In this document: positions 1 through 8,567 of the stretch, in pieces | Layout: each line of letters starts with the position of its first letter | Position numbering within the stretch: position 1 is the first letter of the stretch | Origin: Smittium culicis | Taxonomy: Eukaryota > Kickxellomycota > Harpellomycetes > Harpellales > Legeriomycetaceae | Length of the DNA stretch: 11,564 bases | Assembly (NCBI GenBank): GCA_001970855.1 | Contig: LSSN01004266.1 | Span: 1 to 11,564 of the forward strand | Direction of reading: 5' to 3' | Position numbers and translations under genes: made by a program | The notes under the pieces: generated by a model | The model's input: only the letters and a program-made list of their open reading frames with translations | What the model was told of the DNA's origin: nothing | Database searches by the model: none

Positions 1-1
1 C

Positions 2-483
2 ATAAAAAAATTTAGCTACCCAATTAACTTAAAACAGCAAAAATCATTTTTGGGACTTTCTGGATACTATAGTAAGTTTTTAAATAATTATGATGTTATA
101 GCAGCCCCATTGATAAACCCGTTGAAGAAAAACATAAATTGGGAGTAAACAGAAAAATACATTCTAAAGAAGGAAAGTCTAAAAATAAAATTGTGTGAAG
201 CCCCAGTTTTGGCACACTCAGACTGGTCTAAAGAGTTCACATTAACGACAGACGCATAAAATTTCGGATTGGGGGGTATTTTATCCCAACAAAAAGAAGA
301 AATTGAAAGTCCAATTATGTACGCGATCAGAACTATCAACGATCACGAAAGAAACTACTCAATTACTCACATCGAAGGTTTGGGTGAATATGGTCCGTCA
401 AAAAGTTTAAAAATTTTCTCTGGGGAAAAATATTTAAAATAAGAACTGATCACAAGTCCCTACTGCAAATTTTTAATAGTGAT
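2..483 (+). pseudogene. Ty3/gypsy reverse transcriptase end plus RNase H, broken
   Basis: Reading from position 2 gives the RT thumb motif SFLGLSGYYSKFL (44-82), then APL, and then the RNase H-like part: APVLAHSDWSKEFTLTTDA, followed by NFGLGGILSQ. These match the standard gypsy consensus. RNase H acidic positions are visible at 251-253 (D of TTDA), 374-376 (E of THIEG) and 448-450 (D of RTDHKSLL). In-frame stops fall at 146-148 and 257-259. A frameshift near 387 moves the reading from frame 2 to frame 1, where WSVKKFKNFLWGK and IRTDHKSLLQIFNSD continue up to a stop at 484. In life this enzyme would copy the element RNA and degrade the RNA strand of the hybrid; this copy cannot. Confidence 0.9.
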
Positions 484-879
484 TAAATAACTGTAAGGGT
501 ATCGAGATAGGCAATGATAATTAAGAATTAAGATTTGAGTATTGAGTATTGAGCATATAAAAGGAAAAAATAATCCTGCAGACGGATTTTCGAGACTACC
601 AGGTCAAGAAAAACCAGATACTGTCATTAAATATAATTTAAATAATATATTTTTTATAGATATACAATCTATCGATTCAATAGAATACAGTTAAATAAAA
701 GATTACTTACAAAATCTAGAGTATCCGATAGAGGCAGATGAAAATAAGAGGAAAAAAATCAGGGACAGGTCTAAAAAGTTTAGAATTTTTATTAATAATT
801 TATTTAAAATTTTAAAAGGCAATAAACTATAAGTTTCACACGAAACTAATATAAAAAAAAAAAGGTGGCGGATATCTAA
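484..879 (+). pseudogene. RNase H tail, connection and start of integrase zinc finger, broken
   Basis: The first part (484-544, frame 1) reads like the end of gypsy RNase H (RVSR, stop, AMIIKN), with the stop where a Trp is usual. From 545 frame 2 gives IEHIKGKNNPADGFSRLP, a hallmark of the RNase H/connection boundary in Ty3/gypsy elements. The connection then runs on with stops at 692-694 and 830-832. Two frame changes have visible causes: an expanded 7-bp tandem at 534-554 and a homopolymer A run near 852-863. After the A run the reading returns to frame 1 (VADI, stop at 877-879, then NESHEGIE), which starts the integrase HHCC finger. The first zinc-finger His is not seen; the stop falls about where it would be expected. 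Confidence 0.85.
534..554 (+). repeat. Three-unit 7-bp tandem repeat inside the pseudogene
   Basis: The units are TTTGAGT, ATTGAGT and ATTGAGC. The gypsy consensus needs only one such unit before HIKGKNNPADG. Two extra units add 14 bases, which exactly explains the shift from frame 1 (DLSIE) to frame 2 (SIEHIKGK). This is best read as replication slippage in a non-functional copy. Confidence 0.75.
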
Positions 880-1611
880 AATGAATCCCATGAAGGGATA
901 GAAAATACGTGGAGGCGGGTCAAAGAAGTATATTTTGGACAAGGTTTGGTGGACGTAGTTACAAGGGTAGTAGAGGAGTGTGTATTTTGTCAGAGGTATA
1001 CTGGGGGAAAGAAGAATAAAAGTTTGTTTAATTCGATCTTTTCCAGGAAGCCTTTTGAAATCGTGGGTATTGACGCTGTGGGCTCAATAAGTCCAGTAAG
1101 CGATCAAGAAAATAAATACATATTAACAGGGATAGACTACCTTACCAAGTGGCCAGTAGCAGCAGCAGTGCTTAATTTATTATCTAAAACAGTAATAAAC
1201 TTCATAATAAATAATATAGTAAAAAATTATGGAGTACCGCAGCAATTGATCACTGATCGAGGCTCGAGCTTTGTGGGTGAATCTACATCTTCAGTTTACG
1301 AGAAACTAAATATTCTTCATACTCCAACTAGCGCATACAGGCCTCAGAGTAATGTTCAGGTTGAGAAATTCAATCAAACCTTAAAAAGCATCCTGTTTAG
1401 ACAGTTTTACCTCGATAAAGGTAACTGGGACGCATATTTGTGTATAAATCTGTTAGTAATTCGTTCAATTAAGTCGAAAGCGACAGGATTTAGTCCATCG
1501 GAATTTTTATATTGGAGCCAAATCAAAACTCCCGCATCTTTGATCCCTCGAGAAGAAAGCGTCGACCTAGAGGAATCTATCATAAAAAGAATCAAGGAAA
1601 TAAAGTTATAA
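880..1611 (+). pseudogene. Ty3/gypsy integrase, core intact
   Basis: This stretch is open from 880 to the stop at 1609-1611 but has no natural start, since integrase is normally cut from a polyprotein. The zinc-finger half is partial: HEG at 889-897 and CVFC at about 979-990. The rve catalytic core follows, with Asp in GIDAVG (1072-1074), Asp in LITDRGSSF (1255-1257) and Glu in VQVEKFNQTL (1363-1365). There are exactly 35 residues between the last two, so D,D(35)E is intact. Conserved blocks KYILTGIDYLTKWPVAAA and AYRPQSN are present. Departures from the usual pattern are Val for Gly in SNVQVEKF and Trp for the expected Gly in FLYWSQ. Integrase joins element cDNA to host DNA. The surrounding reading frame is broken, so expression is unlikely. 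Confidence 0.93.
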
Positions 1612-1700
1612 TTACCTGTGTTGCGAAAAATCAGAGTATATAGAATGGTAAAAAATAAAAATTCGAAATTTTCAAGTATAACGAAAATTTTTCAATCTAG

Positions 1701-2009
1701 AATTTCGAATTTGGAGACTTAGTTTATAAACTAAGTGAGAAAACACAAAGAAAACTCGAGGCCCCATGGGAAGGACCGTATAAGATAAAATCAGCTTTAA
1801 AAAAGGGTACTTATTTAATTTTAGATAGTTCAGGAAATCAAGCTCTAGTCCACGGCGATCGTTTAAAATTGTTCAATCGAGGTGACTTTGGTATTCCGAT
1901 CGAATCTATTGCCTTGAGGTCAAATTCGAATAATTTTAAATTGAATACAGAAACTGGAACAAATCGAGGACGATTAGAACTAAAAGCGGGAGCTCTGACA
2001 TATAATTAA
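1701..2009 (+). pseudogene. Integrase C-terminal GPY/F module of the gypsy relic
   Basis: Frame 3 is open from 1701, just after a stop at 1698, to the TAA at 2007-2009, giving 102 codons with no start codon. It begins NFEFGDLVYKLSEKT, then APWEGPYKIKSALKKGTYLI, and VHGDRLKLF at about 1848-1874. This is the GPY/F module that follows the integrase core in many Ty3/gypsy elements and helps integrase multimerise and bind DNA. It lies in a different frame from the integrase core, and the linker at 1612-1700 has stops in the relevant frames, so at least one frameshift separates them. A tail of about 45 residues without a chromodomain ends the protein. Confidence 0.88.
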
Positions 2010-2120
2010 TGAAAGCTGTTATTATAGCCTAATTATTATTTCACGGCAATTGCCCTTATCCAATAATTGTGATTATTTCTCTTATAATAGGTTTTTGTGC
2101 ATTATTGTAAGTTTTTCTAT

Positions 2121-2462
2121 GGTTAGGGGAGTATGATTAGTGGATCGAGATTACTATTCGCTAAATATCTACTCTAAAATTTAATTACTAATCTACATTT
2201 TTACTAAATTGATCAACACGAAGTTGAATCTCTATCAATAAAATTTATAAAATAAATAAGGTTATATTTATTGTAGCAAGGATTAAAAGTGGTAAAGGTT
2301 GGTATATTAGTGGATAAAATCTATTAGCTGATACTTAACATTAGACCATAATAGATAAGCAATCTATTATCTGACATTGATATAATGCAAAATAAAAGAA
2401 AGTAAATAAAGATCTTATAAATGATTAAAGAATTAATAAATTTTCATTTTTAAAGAATTTGG
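2121..2462 (+). other. Possible polypurine tract and degraded 3' LTR
   Basis: The interval after the gypsy stop holds GGTTAGGGGAGTA (2121-2133), the kind of purine-rich tract that primes plus-strand synthesis just before a 3' LTR. It is followed by TGATTAGTGGAT, which would fit an LTR starting with TG at 2134. A related stretch (GTATATTAGTGGAT) recurs at 2302-2315, and a small hairpin (AATAGAT/ATCTATT) sits at 2350-2368. No 5' LTR is in the window to compare with, and no matching CA end or target duplication was found. The LTR call is inference from position. There is no coding potential here. Confidence 0.35.
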
Positions 2463-2701
2463 ACGGGAAAGGGTTAATTGATTCAAGTATGCTAGATGAT
2501 TGAAGTATCAACAGTCATGAAATTCAGCTCGCCCATAAAAAATTCAATTCGTTAAATATCATTGAGCCTCTACTATGTGACCAAATCTGAAAGTATCAAT
2601 TTAAAATAAACACTTACCCAAACCTGATAATGATCGACGTGGAAATCCTACAAAAAGCTGTAAACGATCAAGGTCCGTATTTCTCTTTAACCCTTTCCCG
2701 T
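2463..2701. repeat. 239-bp segment bounded by perfect 15-bp inverted repeats
   Basis: ACGGGAAAGGGTTAA at 2463-2477 is exactly the reverse complement of TTAACCCTTTCCCGT at 2687-2701. The arms are G+C-richer than their surroundings, so a chance match at this distance is unlikely. The 209-bp interior has no open reading frame of note. Size and arrangement suit a small non-autonomous DNA transposon (MITE), but I see no clear target-site duplication in the flanks (left ends AATTTGG, right begins ATAACAC). Other readings are a remnant of two facing element ends or a cruciform. Confidence 0.5.
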
Positions 2702-2918
2702 ATAACACTCTTATAAAAAGCTATTTTAATGATTCGTTTGTGAATTTAGCTCATTTTATTATTTGCTAAAACTTTACTACATAACGATGGCTATCTGAAA
2801 TTCGGAATTAAAATATTTTTACACAATTAGCTATAAATTTTTTGTATATCAAAAATAATCTACCGCCCGATAATGGGATAAAAAGTAGCCTGGTTATAAA
2901 ATAGTATTCTTTAGCAAT
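2702..2918. other. Short A+T-rich spacer before the tRNA
   Basis: I see no gene, repeat or clear signal here beyond the tRNA terminator at its right end. Confidence 0.5.
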
Positions 2919-2923
2919 AAAAA
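2919..2923 (-). terminator. Pol III oligo-T terminator of tRNA-Ser
   Basis: A run of five A on the + strand gives TTTTT on the - strand, starting four bases past the discriminator base of the tRNA. This is the standard RNA polymerase III stop. Confidence 0.75.
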
Positions 2924-2926
2924 TAT

Positions 2927-3008
2927 CGTCGGCGACAGGATTTGAACCTGTGCGGGCAGAGCCCAATAGATTTCTAATCTATCTCCTTAACCACTCGGAC
3001 ACACCGAC
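2927..3008 (-). tRNA. tRNA-Ser (anticodon AGA)
   Basis: The reverse complement folds as a class II (long variable arm) tRNA of 82 nt. The acceptor stem GTCGGTG pairs with CGCCGAC, with one G-T pair, and is followed by discriminator G, as is usual for serine. The anticodon loop is TTAGAAA on an ATAGA/TCTAT stem, giving AGA (complement of 2973-2975), which reads UCU and, with inosine at position 34, UCC and UCA. The long variable arm (TGGGCTCTGCCCGCA) is a serine hallmark. The B box is GGTTCAAATCC (2938-2948); the A box lies in the D arm. There is no intron and no encoded CCA, as in eukaryotic nuclear genes. It looks functional and is the only gene in the window I would call intact. An LTR-like repeat begins about 120 bp upstream of its 5' end. 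Confidence 0.96.
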
Positions 3009-3131
3009 ATATTTCTGTCGTAAAAATTAATGTTAGATGACAAAGACTGTTTTATCCCCTTGTGGTTTTTGGTTAATCTCAATAACATATTATTTATATT
3101 TATATATCATTAACCAACTTATATTGTGCTA
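3009..3131. other. tRNA 5' flank
   Basis: This is the region upstream of the tRNA-Ser on the - strand. No other gene is seen. A short open reading frame that starts at 3037 runs on into the repeat and has no coding character. Confidence 0.5.
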
Positions 3132-3450
3132 CGTGAATGCGTGCCACATGACACATATTCACGTTACCTCTAGAATACCAATACTGGATTCTAGAGCTAT
3201 AAATACTTCGAGACAGTAAGTCTGGCTCGAGGAGAACTTTTATTATTTTGAAAGAAGATTTTAGTTTCTTCTAGTTTTCCTAACTATTAAATATTAAATT
3301 CATAAATAAAACTTTATAATTAAATTCAACATTTAAATTTATTTTTTTGTCGTGAGTGGATGTATAATCACAATCATCCTCTCATAATATAAGAGTCTAT
3401 AACTAGTATAAGACTCTTTTGTAGAACTAGGCGTTGTATAATAAATTTTA
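3132..3450 (+). mobile_element. Solo LTR-like repeat, copy A
   Basis: This is one of two diverged copies of the same repeat; the other begins at 4108. Shared landmarks, in order, are the start block (CGTGAATGCG here), AGCTATAAATAC at 3195-3206, CAGTAAGT at about 3215, CTCGAGGAGAACTT at 3226-3239, and GTAGAACTAGGC at 3421-3432. The distance from the start to the TATA block (63 bp) and from there to GTAGAACTAGG (226 bp) is the same in both copies. A TATA box in the middle of a repeat of about 320 bp without coding capacity is typical of an LTR. An inverted repeat ACGTGAAT/ATTCACGT (3131-3163) lies at its left edge. The ends are uncertain and no target duplication was identified. The position just upstream of a tRNA gene fits Pol III-targeted LTR elements. 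Confidence 0.6.
3198..3205 (+). promoter_or_regulatory. TATA box in LTR-like copy A
   Basis: TATAAATA is embedded in AGCTATAAATAC, which is perfectly conserved between the two repeat copies although their flanks have diverged. In an LTR it would place the U3 promoter and transcription start in the sequence just to the right, reading away from the tRNA. Confidence 0.55.
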
Positions 3451-4107
3451 TGCGACATTTCTGTTGTGAAATTTTTATTACATATATTACTGCTTTTCCT
3501 AGCATGGTTTTTAGGATGATCTCACTAATAGTAATCATATTATTGTTTTTTATATTTTTTAACTTAACTATTTTAATACATACAATTATTACGCGTATCA
3601 ATTATTAACATATTACACGTCAATGAGAATGTAATTAATTTAATTAATATTATTCTTTAATTAATTATTCCCAATGACGAATAACCGCACTAATTACTAT
3701 TTAGTATATAAATTATATAAAATATGATACATAAATAGAATAATTTCTATAAATACCCTGATGAAATAAATGTGAATCGGGGAGGAAGAAAACAATAGGA
3801 AAATTATTATTATAATTATCTTCCACTTATCACTAATAAAATACTAAACCTTTATTATTAAACTTTTAATATTAAATATCTAACATAAAATTAATATCAA
3901 CTGTGTCACAATTATAATAAAATAGACCCCAAAATAGAAGCTATAAACACTGCAAGCTTTTAAGGGCTAATTATAGTATATAACTTATATATTTCACGAC
4001 ATATATCTATTGAAAATATGTTATTCTATAAAAATAAACTCTTATACTATTTCGATTTTTTTATATGATTAGCTAATTACTTAATTTTATCATATATTTT
4101 TTTTCAG
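3451..4107. other. A+T-rich spacer between the two LTR-like copies
   Basis: No gene is seen in this stretch of about 650 bp. It holds the imperfect inverted repeat at 3618-3679 and, at 3902-3950, TGTGTCACA followed by AGCTATAAACAC. The latter faintly recalls the start and TATA block of the LTR-like repeats but with a spacing of 37 bp instead of 63, so a third, truncated copy is only a weak possibility. Confidence 0.4.
3618..3679. repeat. Imperfect inverted repeat, about 28-bp arms
   Basis: CGTCAATGAGAATGTAATTA at the left edge pairs with the reverse complement of the right arm, which ends TTCCCAATGACG at 3679. There are a few mismatches and one bulge, and the loop is very short. It could form a long hairpin or be a collapsed palindrome. 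No adjacent gene suggests a function. Confidence 0.55.
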
Positions 4108-4428
4108 TGTGAGTATATGTCATTTATCACACATTCAAGTAAACTCTAGGAAATATTTATCGGCTTTTTTAGCTATAAATACCTAGAGTCAGTAAGTATG
4201 ATTCGAGAAGAGCTTTTTTTATTTTTTAAGTAAAACTATAGCTTCTAATTTTCTTAATTATAATATATTAAAAATACCAATAAAAGTTAATAAATAAGTT
4301 TTATAATCGTTAATTTAATTATTGTTTGCGAATATATGTGTAATTAAACCCATTATCTCAAAATCTGTGAGTGTATAATAATATAATATTCTTTGTGTAG
4401 AACTAGGCTTTGTATATAATAATTTATG
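4108..4428 (+). mobile_element. Solo LTR-like repeat, copy B
   Basis: This is the second copy of the repeat at 3132-3450. It starts TGTGAGTATATG, so the usual LTR TG is present here, where copy A has CG. AGCTATAAATAC is at 4171-4182, TTCGAGAAGAGCTT at 4202-4215 matches CTCGAGGAGAACTT of copy A, and GTAGAACTAGGC is at 4397-4408. Internal spacings equal those of copy A, so the two are colinear end to end while their A+T-rich middle has drifted. Both are on the + strand. The right end is set where recognisable similarity fades (AATTTATGG). They could in principle be the two ends of one element, but the 650 bp between them shows no retroelement protein, so two old solo LTRs or a deleted element are likelier. 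Confidence 0.6.
4174..4181 (+). promoter_or_regulatory. TATA box in LTR-like copy B
   Basis: TATAAATA lies in the same 12-bp conserved block and at the same offset (63 bp from the repeat start to the block) as in copy A. Confidence 0.55.
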
Positions 4429-7400
4429 GTATAAAAATAATGTATAAATCTATAGAACTAGAAGGGAAATGATTATTCCGCGCATTAATTTACATTTAAT
4501 CTGGACTATAATAAATAATTCGTTTAAGGATTAGTTTATTTCGCTTTAATAAACTATATCTTTCTTTCTCAGTGTAAGGGAAAGCACATAAAATTTCAAT
4601 ATGGGAGACAATATGGATTATTATATGTCCAAAACACTAATAACTAGGCTTTTATTATTTTTTTATCATTATAACACAAAATAACTAAAATATTGAGTAT
4701 AATATCGATAAATAATGAATAATGGAATTGTGTTTAATTACATAAATAAGAATAAATTATAATTATAATATAATCTTTTGAGCAGATTTTTTCAAGGCGA
4801 TTGATAAAATTAAATAGGTTTTCAGAGTTAGAGCTTTAATTGTTTTTAGGAAATTAACCTTTAGAATTTTTTTCATATTTAATTTTGCATTTATTTCTTA
4901 TATTTTTAACTACTAATTAATAAAATTTTGATTCATATAAGCCCTCTGAAATATTTTTGGATTGAGTCTGTAATTTATTAGATTTAATTTATTTTAATTT
5001 CATTCCATTAAATTAGTCGATTTAAATTCCCAATAACAAAATAAACCATCGTTAATAAATTATTATAATTGGAATCTCCAGAGTAAGTTGATGAATTTGA
5101 ATAACATAATAACTTAGAACATACGAATACAAAGCTTCTATATATCAAAAAAATTTTCAATAAGTTTAAATTTATCTAGTCGATTTTTTATTAAATAGTT
5201 AATATCTTCCCCAAAAAATATCATAAATACTAATAAATTTCCAGCATACTTACTGAAAAGGACCAATTTTCATTACTCAAGTATATTCAAATATACAAGA
5301 TTAATTGGTTAAAAATTTTGTGATTATTAACTAAAATAAGTTAAAAAACCATTTAATTTCATGCTAATTCATTCGGCCTCTATTATCATTTTCATATGAG
5401 TTAAAATAATCCAGGTTCTAAAATTTTTTTTCTAAATCTGTAAAACTTGCATGTGATAATATTTTTTTGTTGATTTTTGTGAAAATAGTTTTAAATTTCT
5501 CAGGATTTTATTAAAACAGCAAATAGATATCAAAATTATGGCATATAAATTAAAATTTTTAATTTTATGAATCCCTGGTAAATAATCGCAAATATAAAGT
5601 ATAAACAGGAATTGATTTCAATAAAATTTTCTGTAAAAATACGATACAAGTTCTAGTCAAATATAGGTAGCTTTAAATATAAAATAATCTTTGATAACGA
5701 TGAAATATAAAGTTATGTTTAGGCCTAATATTTTTTTTTACAAAAAATAATATTTCATAAACAAAAAATTCAATCTCAAATTAAGTATTTCCGCGCATAT
5801 CGAATTTATTTTACCAAGTCAATTAAGAGTACTCGGAAAGCATTGTAAATTGTAATTAGAGATATTTCTCATTATAATACAGATTGCAACGTTATATTTA
5901 TAAGAATTTACTTTCAAAAAATATAAGAAACACAAAAATTGTGGAATTTCAAATAATTATGTTAAATTTAGTTATAAGTAATATCCTTTTAAAATAAAAA
6001 CATTTGATAATAGCTATTATATATATATTTAAAAGCATTTAATATTTAGTTTTAACATTTATTTTCGCCTCATTTGAAATTAAATAATGTATTTTATTTT
6101 TCATATTGTTACATTACTATTTATTCAAAGGCTTACATTTCCCTCCAATTTTATACATAATAATTTTTATTTATCCTCATCGAATTTTTAATTGACAATA
6201 ACTACGAATAAACTATAAATATACATATATTAAACAGAAATTGATTGAAAATGTACATATCTATTTAAACGAAATTCTAAAAATGTTAAATATATTTTAA
6301 ATCTATACCCCTCTGGAACTCTATGTCATCCGTACCTGGCAGGTTTTGTATCAAGACTTTACATATAAATTTTGTTTTTTATTACTAATAAAATTTCATC
6401 AGCTGATTAAACATACGATATATGTTTTTTCAAATTAATTAATAATAAAAATATATAATATATAATATAATTTATAAATTATACTTAGCTAAATTTAGGC
6501 TTAAATAAATAATTAAACAGGGATGGAAAAATTATTTTTAATTTAGCAAAGTACTAGAAATTAAATTCAAGCTCAAAGATAAAATTTTTTTTGATATTTA
6601 ATTCTCAAATTTGAAAAAAAGAAAAATTACGCCCTATAATTCAATAATTATAATTTTGCATTATAATTATAAATGAAAAAATAAACCAAATTTAAATTTA
6701 AGATCGATAACTGAGAATAGTATATATATTTTAAATGGCTGAATTGGGATTCAAAATTTATATCTTTTATAGTAAAAATATAGGTTTTTTAATTAAGAAA
6801 GTTTTTTCTTAATTAGATTTTTAGTATTTAAATTTTTATTGGATGCCAATTATTTCATTTGATATAAATTCTGGATGTGTTTTTTCAATGGAATTTTTAA
6901 ATATTCTAAAAACTCTTTCTAACAAGTTTTTTTTTTTAAAAAAAAACACCAAAGTTATAGAAACAGTTTATCAGCTGATCTTATAGCAAAATTATTCGAT
7001 AAATATATAAGATTAAAAAAAAATTCCAAATAAAAATTATTAAATATTTTAATGCAAATAATATAAGAATAAATCTGAAATGGTAATAGCAAAAAATTCT
7101 AAAAGGCTTTTATCAATGAAATTATTCACTTTCAGAAACATCTGACTAATATGTATAATTATCGAGTATGAGTATATCGAACCCTAATACTATATATATA
7201 TTAAATTTAAAAATCATGACTTTATTAAAGCTAAAGGCTTTTAATTCTATAAAATTTAGATAGTTTCACTATTTTTATATCACCACACAAACAAAAAATA
7301 TTATCTGTCAAAATTAACTATACAAAATTAGTCTATCAATTGAAAAAATCCGAAATTCTCGATGAATTAAATAATATGATTTCCTATATGATTTCGAAAA

Positions 7401-8567
7401 CTGGTTTATTAATTCTCAATTTGCTAAATACTTGAAATTTTAACCTTTAGATATTATTTTCATTGAAGCTTAGATAAATTGAAAATACTGTACTTCAAAT
7501 GAATAATTGCATTATTAATTCGATCTCAGAAAAAATTGCTTTTTAAAGTATTATAATATGAGGATTACGAAATTGCAGACATTTCCACCAGAAATAAATC
7601 AAAATAAATATTTTTGTAAGATATTAAGTTTTTTTTCAATATTAGATAAATATTTACTATTTTTATTTTTATATTTAGGCATGAAAAAGAATATTTGTAT
7701 ATTGTTCAATATTAATACATTATTAAATTTAATACTTTTAAATTTCGATAATTCAATTGGATAAAAATAATTAATTGCATTATTCACTAAATAAGCCACA
7801 AATTTCGCAATATTTAATAAATAATATATGGGAGATTCTTAGAGAGAAAGGAACATTTATTTCCTAGGATATATATTTGATGGTTGCAGTGATTTGGTAT
7901 TATTGGCTAATCTAGTTAACCCATTTGATAATATTTTCAAGTTGAATATATTAGCGAAATAATATTGAAGCTAAGGAAATTTTTAATAGGAAAAGTTTCG
8001 CTCCTCAAAATAATCTTTCATATATAATATTTTTGATAAATAAATTATAATTATAATTTTATTATATCGATTTTTTCTTCAATAGAATAAATTTTGCACA
8101 ATTTTGGAATTATTTTTACAAAAACCTAATATGCATCATATTATTATAAATTGGAAATATCATTTCGAAATAAAAACTAATTATAATTTATTAATAATAG
8201 AGATCTCATTTAGTAGAATTTCTCAATATAAATGAAGATTTTTTTGATAATAAAACACTAAAAATCAGCATTAAAACATACTTTTTTTGTATATTAAATA
8301 TAATTTATTATAATTTTATTGGTTTTTACTTGTATGACTCACAAACCCAACTTATATTTGATGAATCGTTTCAGGATTTTATCTATTTTTATTCTGGAAT
8401 AGAATCAAGGAAAAATTGTTGATGTATTGGAAAATAAAATTAAATAAATGCTCTCTAAGTCGAAAATAGCAAAAAAAATTTTTTTAGAGTATATCTACTT
8501 TTGGATCAAATACCTCTAGGTATCATAAGTTTATATTCTTCTAGTAAATTATAATTGATTTTCACTA
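4429..8567. other. A+T-rich gene desert
   Basis: About 4.1 kb, roughly four-fifths A+T by eye, with stops dense in all frames and no recognisable domain. At 4572-4650 TGTAAGGGAAAGCACAT and ACTAATAACTAGGCTTTT loosely recall the start and tail of the LTR-like repeats; this may be another worn copy. A T11/A9-type palindrome lies near 6927-6947. A small G+C-richer patch at 6308-6344 contains the palindrome ACCTGGCAGGT. The opposed small open frames around 7558-7799 are low-complexity and look like chance. The composition suits old, mutated repeats such as RIP-type or long-decayed transposons, but that is inference. Confidence 0.55.

Larger units (their letters stand above)
1..2133 (+). mobile_element. 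Decayed Ty3/gypsy LTR retrotransposon, 3' half
   Basis: The domain order is RT end, RNase H, connection, integrase, then GPY/F module, all on the + strand. This pol order, with integrase after RNase H, is that of Ty3/gypsy and not Ty1/copia. Gag, protease and most of RT would lie left of the window. The coding potential moves between frames 2, 1, 2, 1 and 3 as one goes rightward and carries several stops, so the copy cannot make a full polyprotein. It is clearly richer in G+C than the rest of the window. No chromodomain follows the GPY/F module. A purine-rich tract at 2121-2133 may mark the start of the 3' LTR. I am sure of the superfamily; the exact 3' end is inferred. Confidence 0.93.

Noticed and set aside
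88..339. Open frame of 83 codons on the - strand
   Set aside because: It lies antisense to the RT/RNase H relic, whose motifs are clear on the + strand.
703..942. Open frame of 79 codons on the - strand
   Set aside because: Antisense shadow of the connection and integrase start; Phe/Leu-rich because the sense strand is A-rich.
1407..1595. Open frame of 62 codons on the - strand
   Set aside because: Antisense shadow inside the integrase frame.
3037..3219. Small + strand open frame beside the tRNA
   Set aside because: It runs through the tRNA flank into LTR-like copy A, up to and past its TATA box; no domain or codon signal.
3374..3601. 75-codon - strand open frame rich in Ile and Lys
   Set aside because: It starts inside LTR-like copy A, is not kept in copy B, and has the make-up of random A+T-rich DNA.
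6398..6979. ATCAGCTGAT palindrome at 6398-6407 and again at 6970-6979
   Set aside because: A 10-base palindrome seen twice in 11 kb with unlike flanks; too weak for a named site.
7558..7799. Overlapping small open frames on both strands
   Set aside because: They oppose each other across the same A+T-rich bases, are low-complexity, and show no motif beyond a chance hydrophobic run.
7845..7965. Clean stretch of about 40 codons (RERNIYFLGYIFDGCSDL and onward)
   Set aside because: Bounded by stops on both sides, no recognised family and no neighbouring coding signal; chance is adequate.
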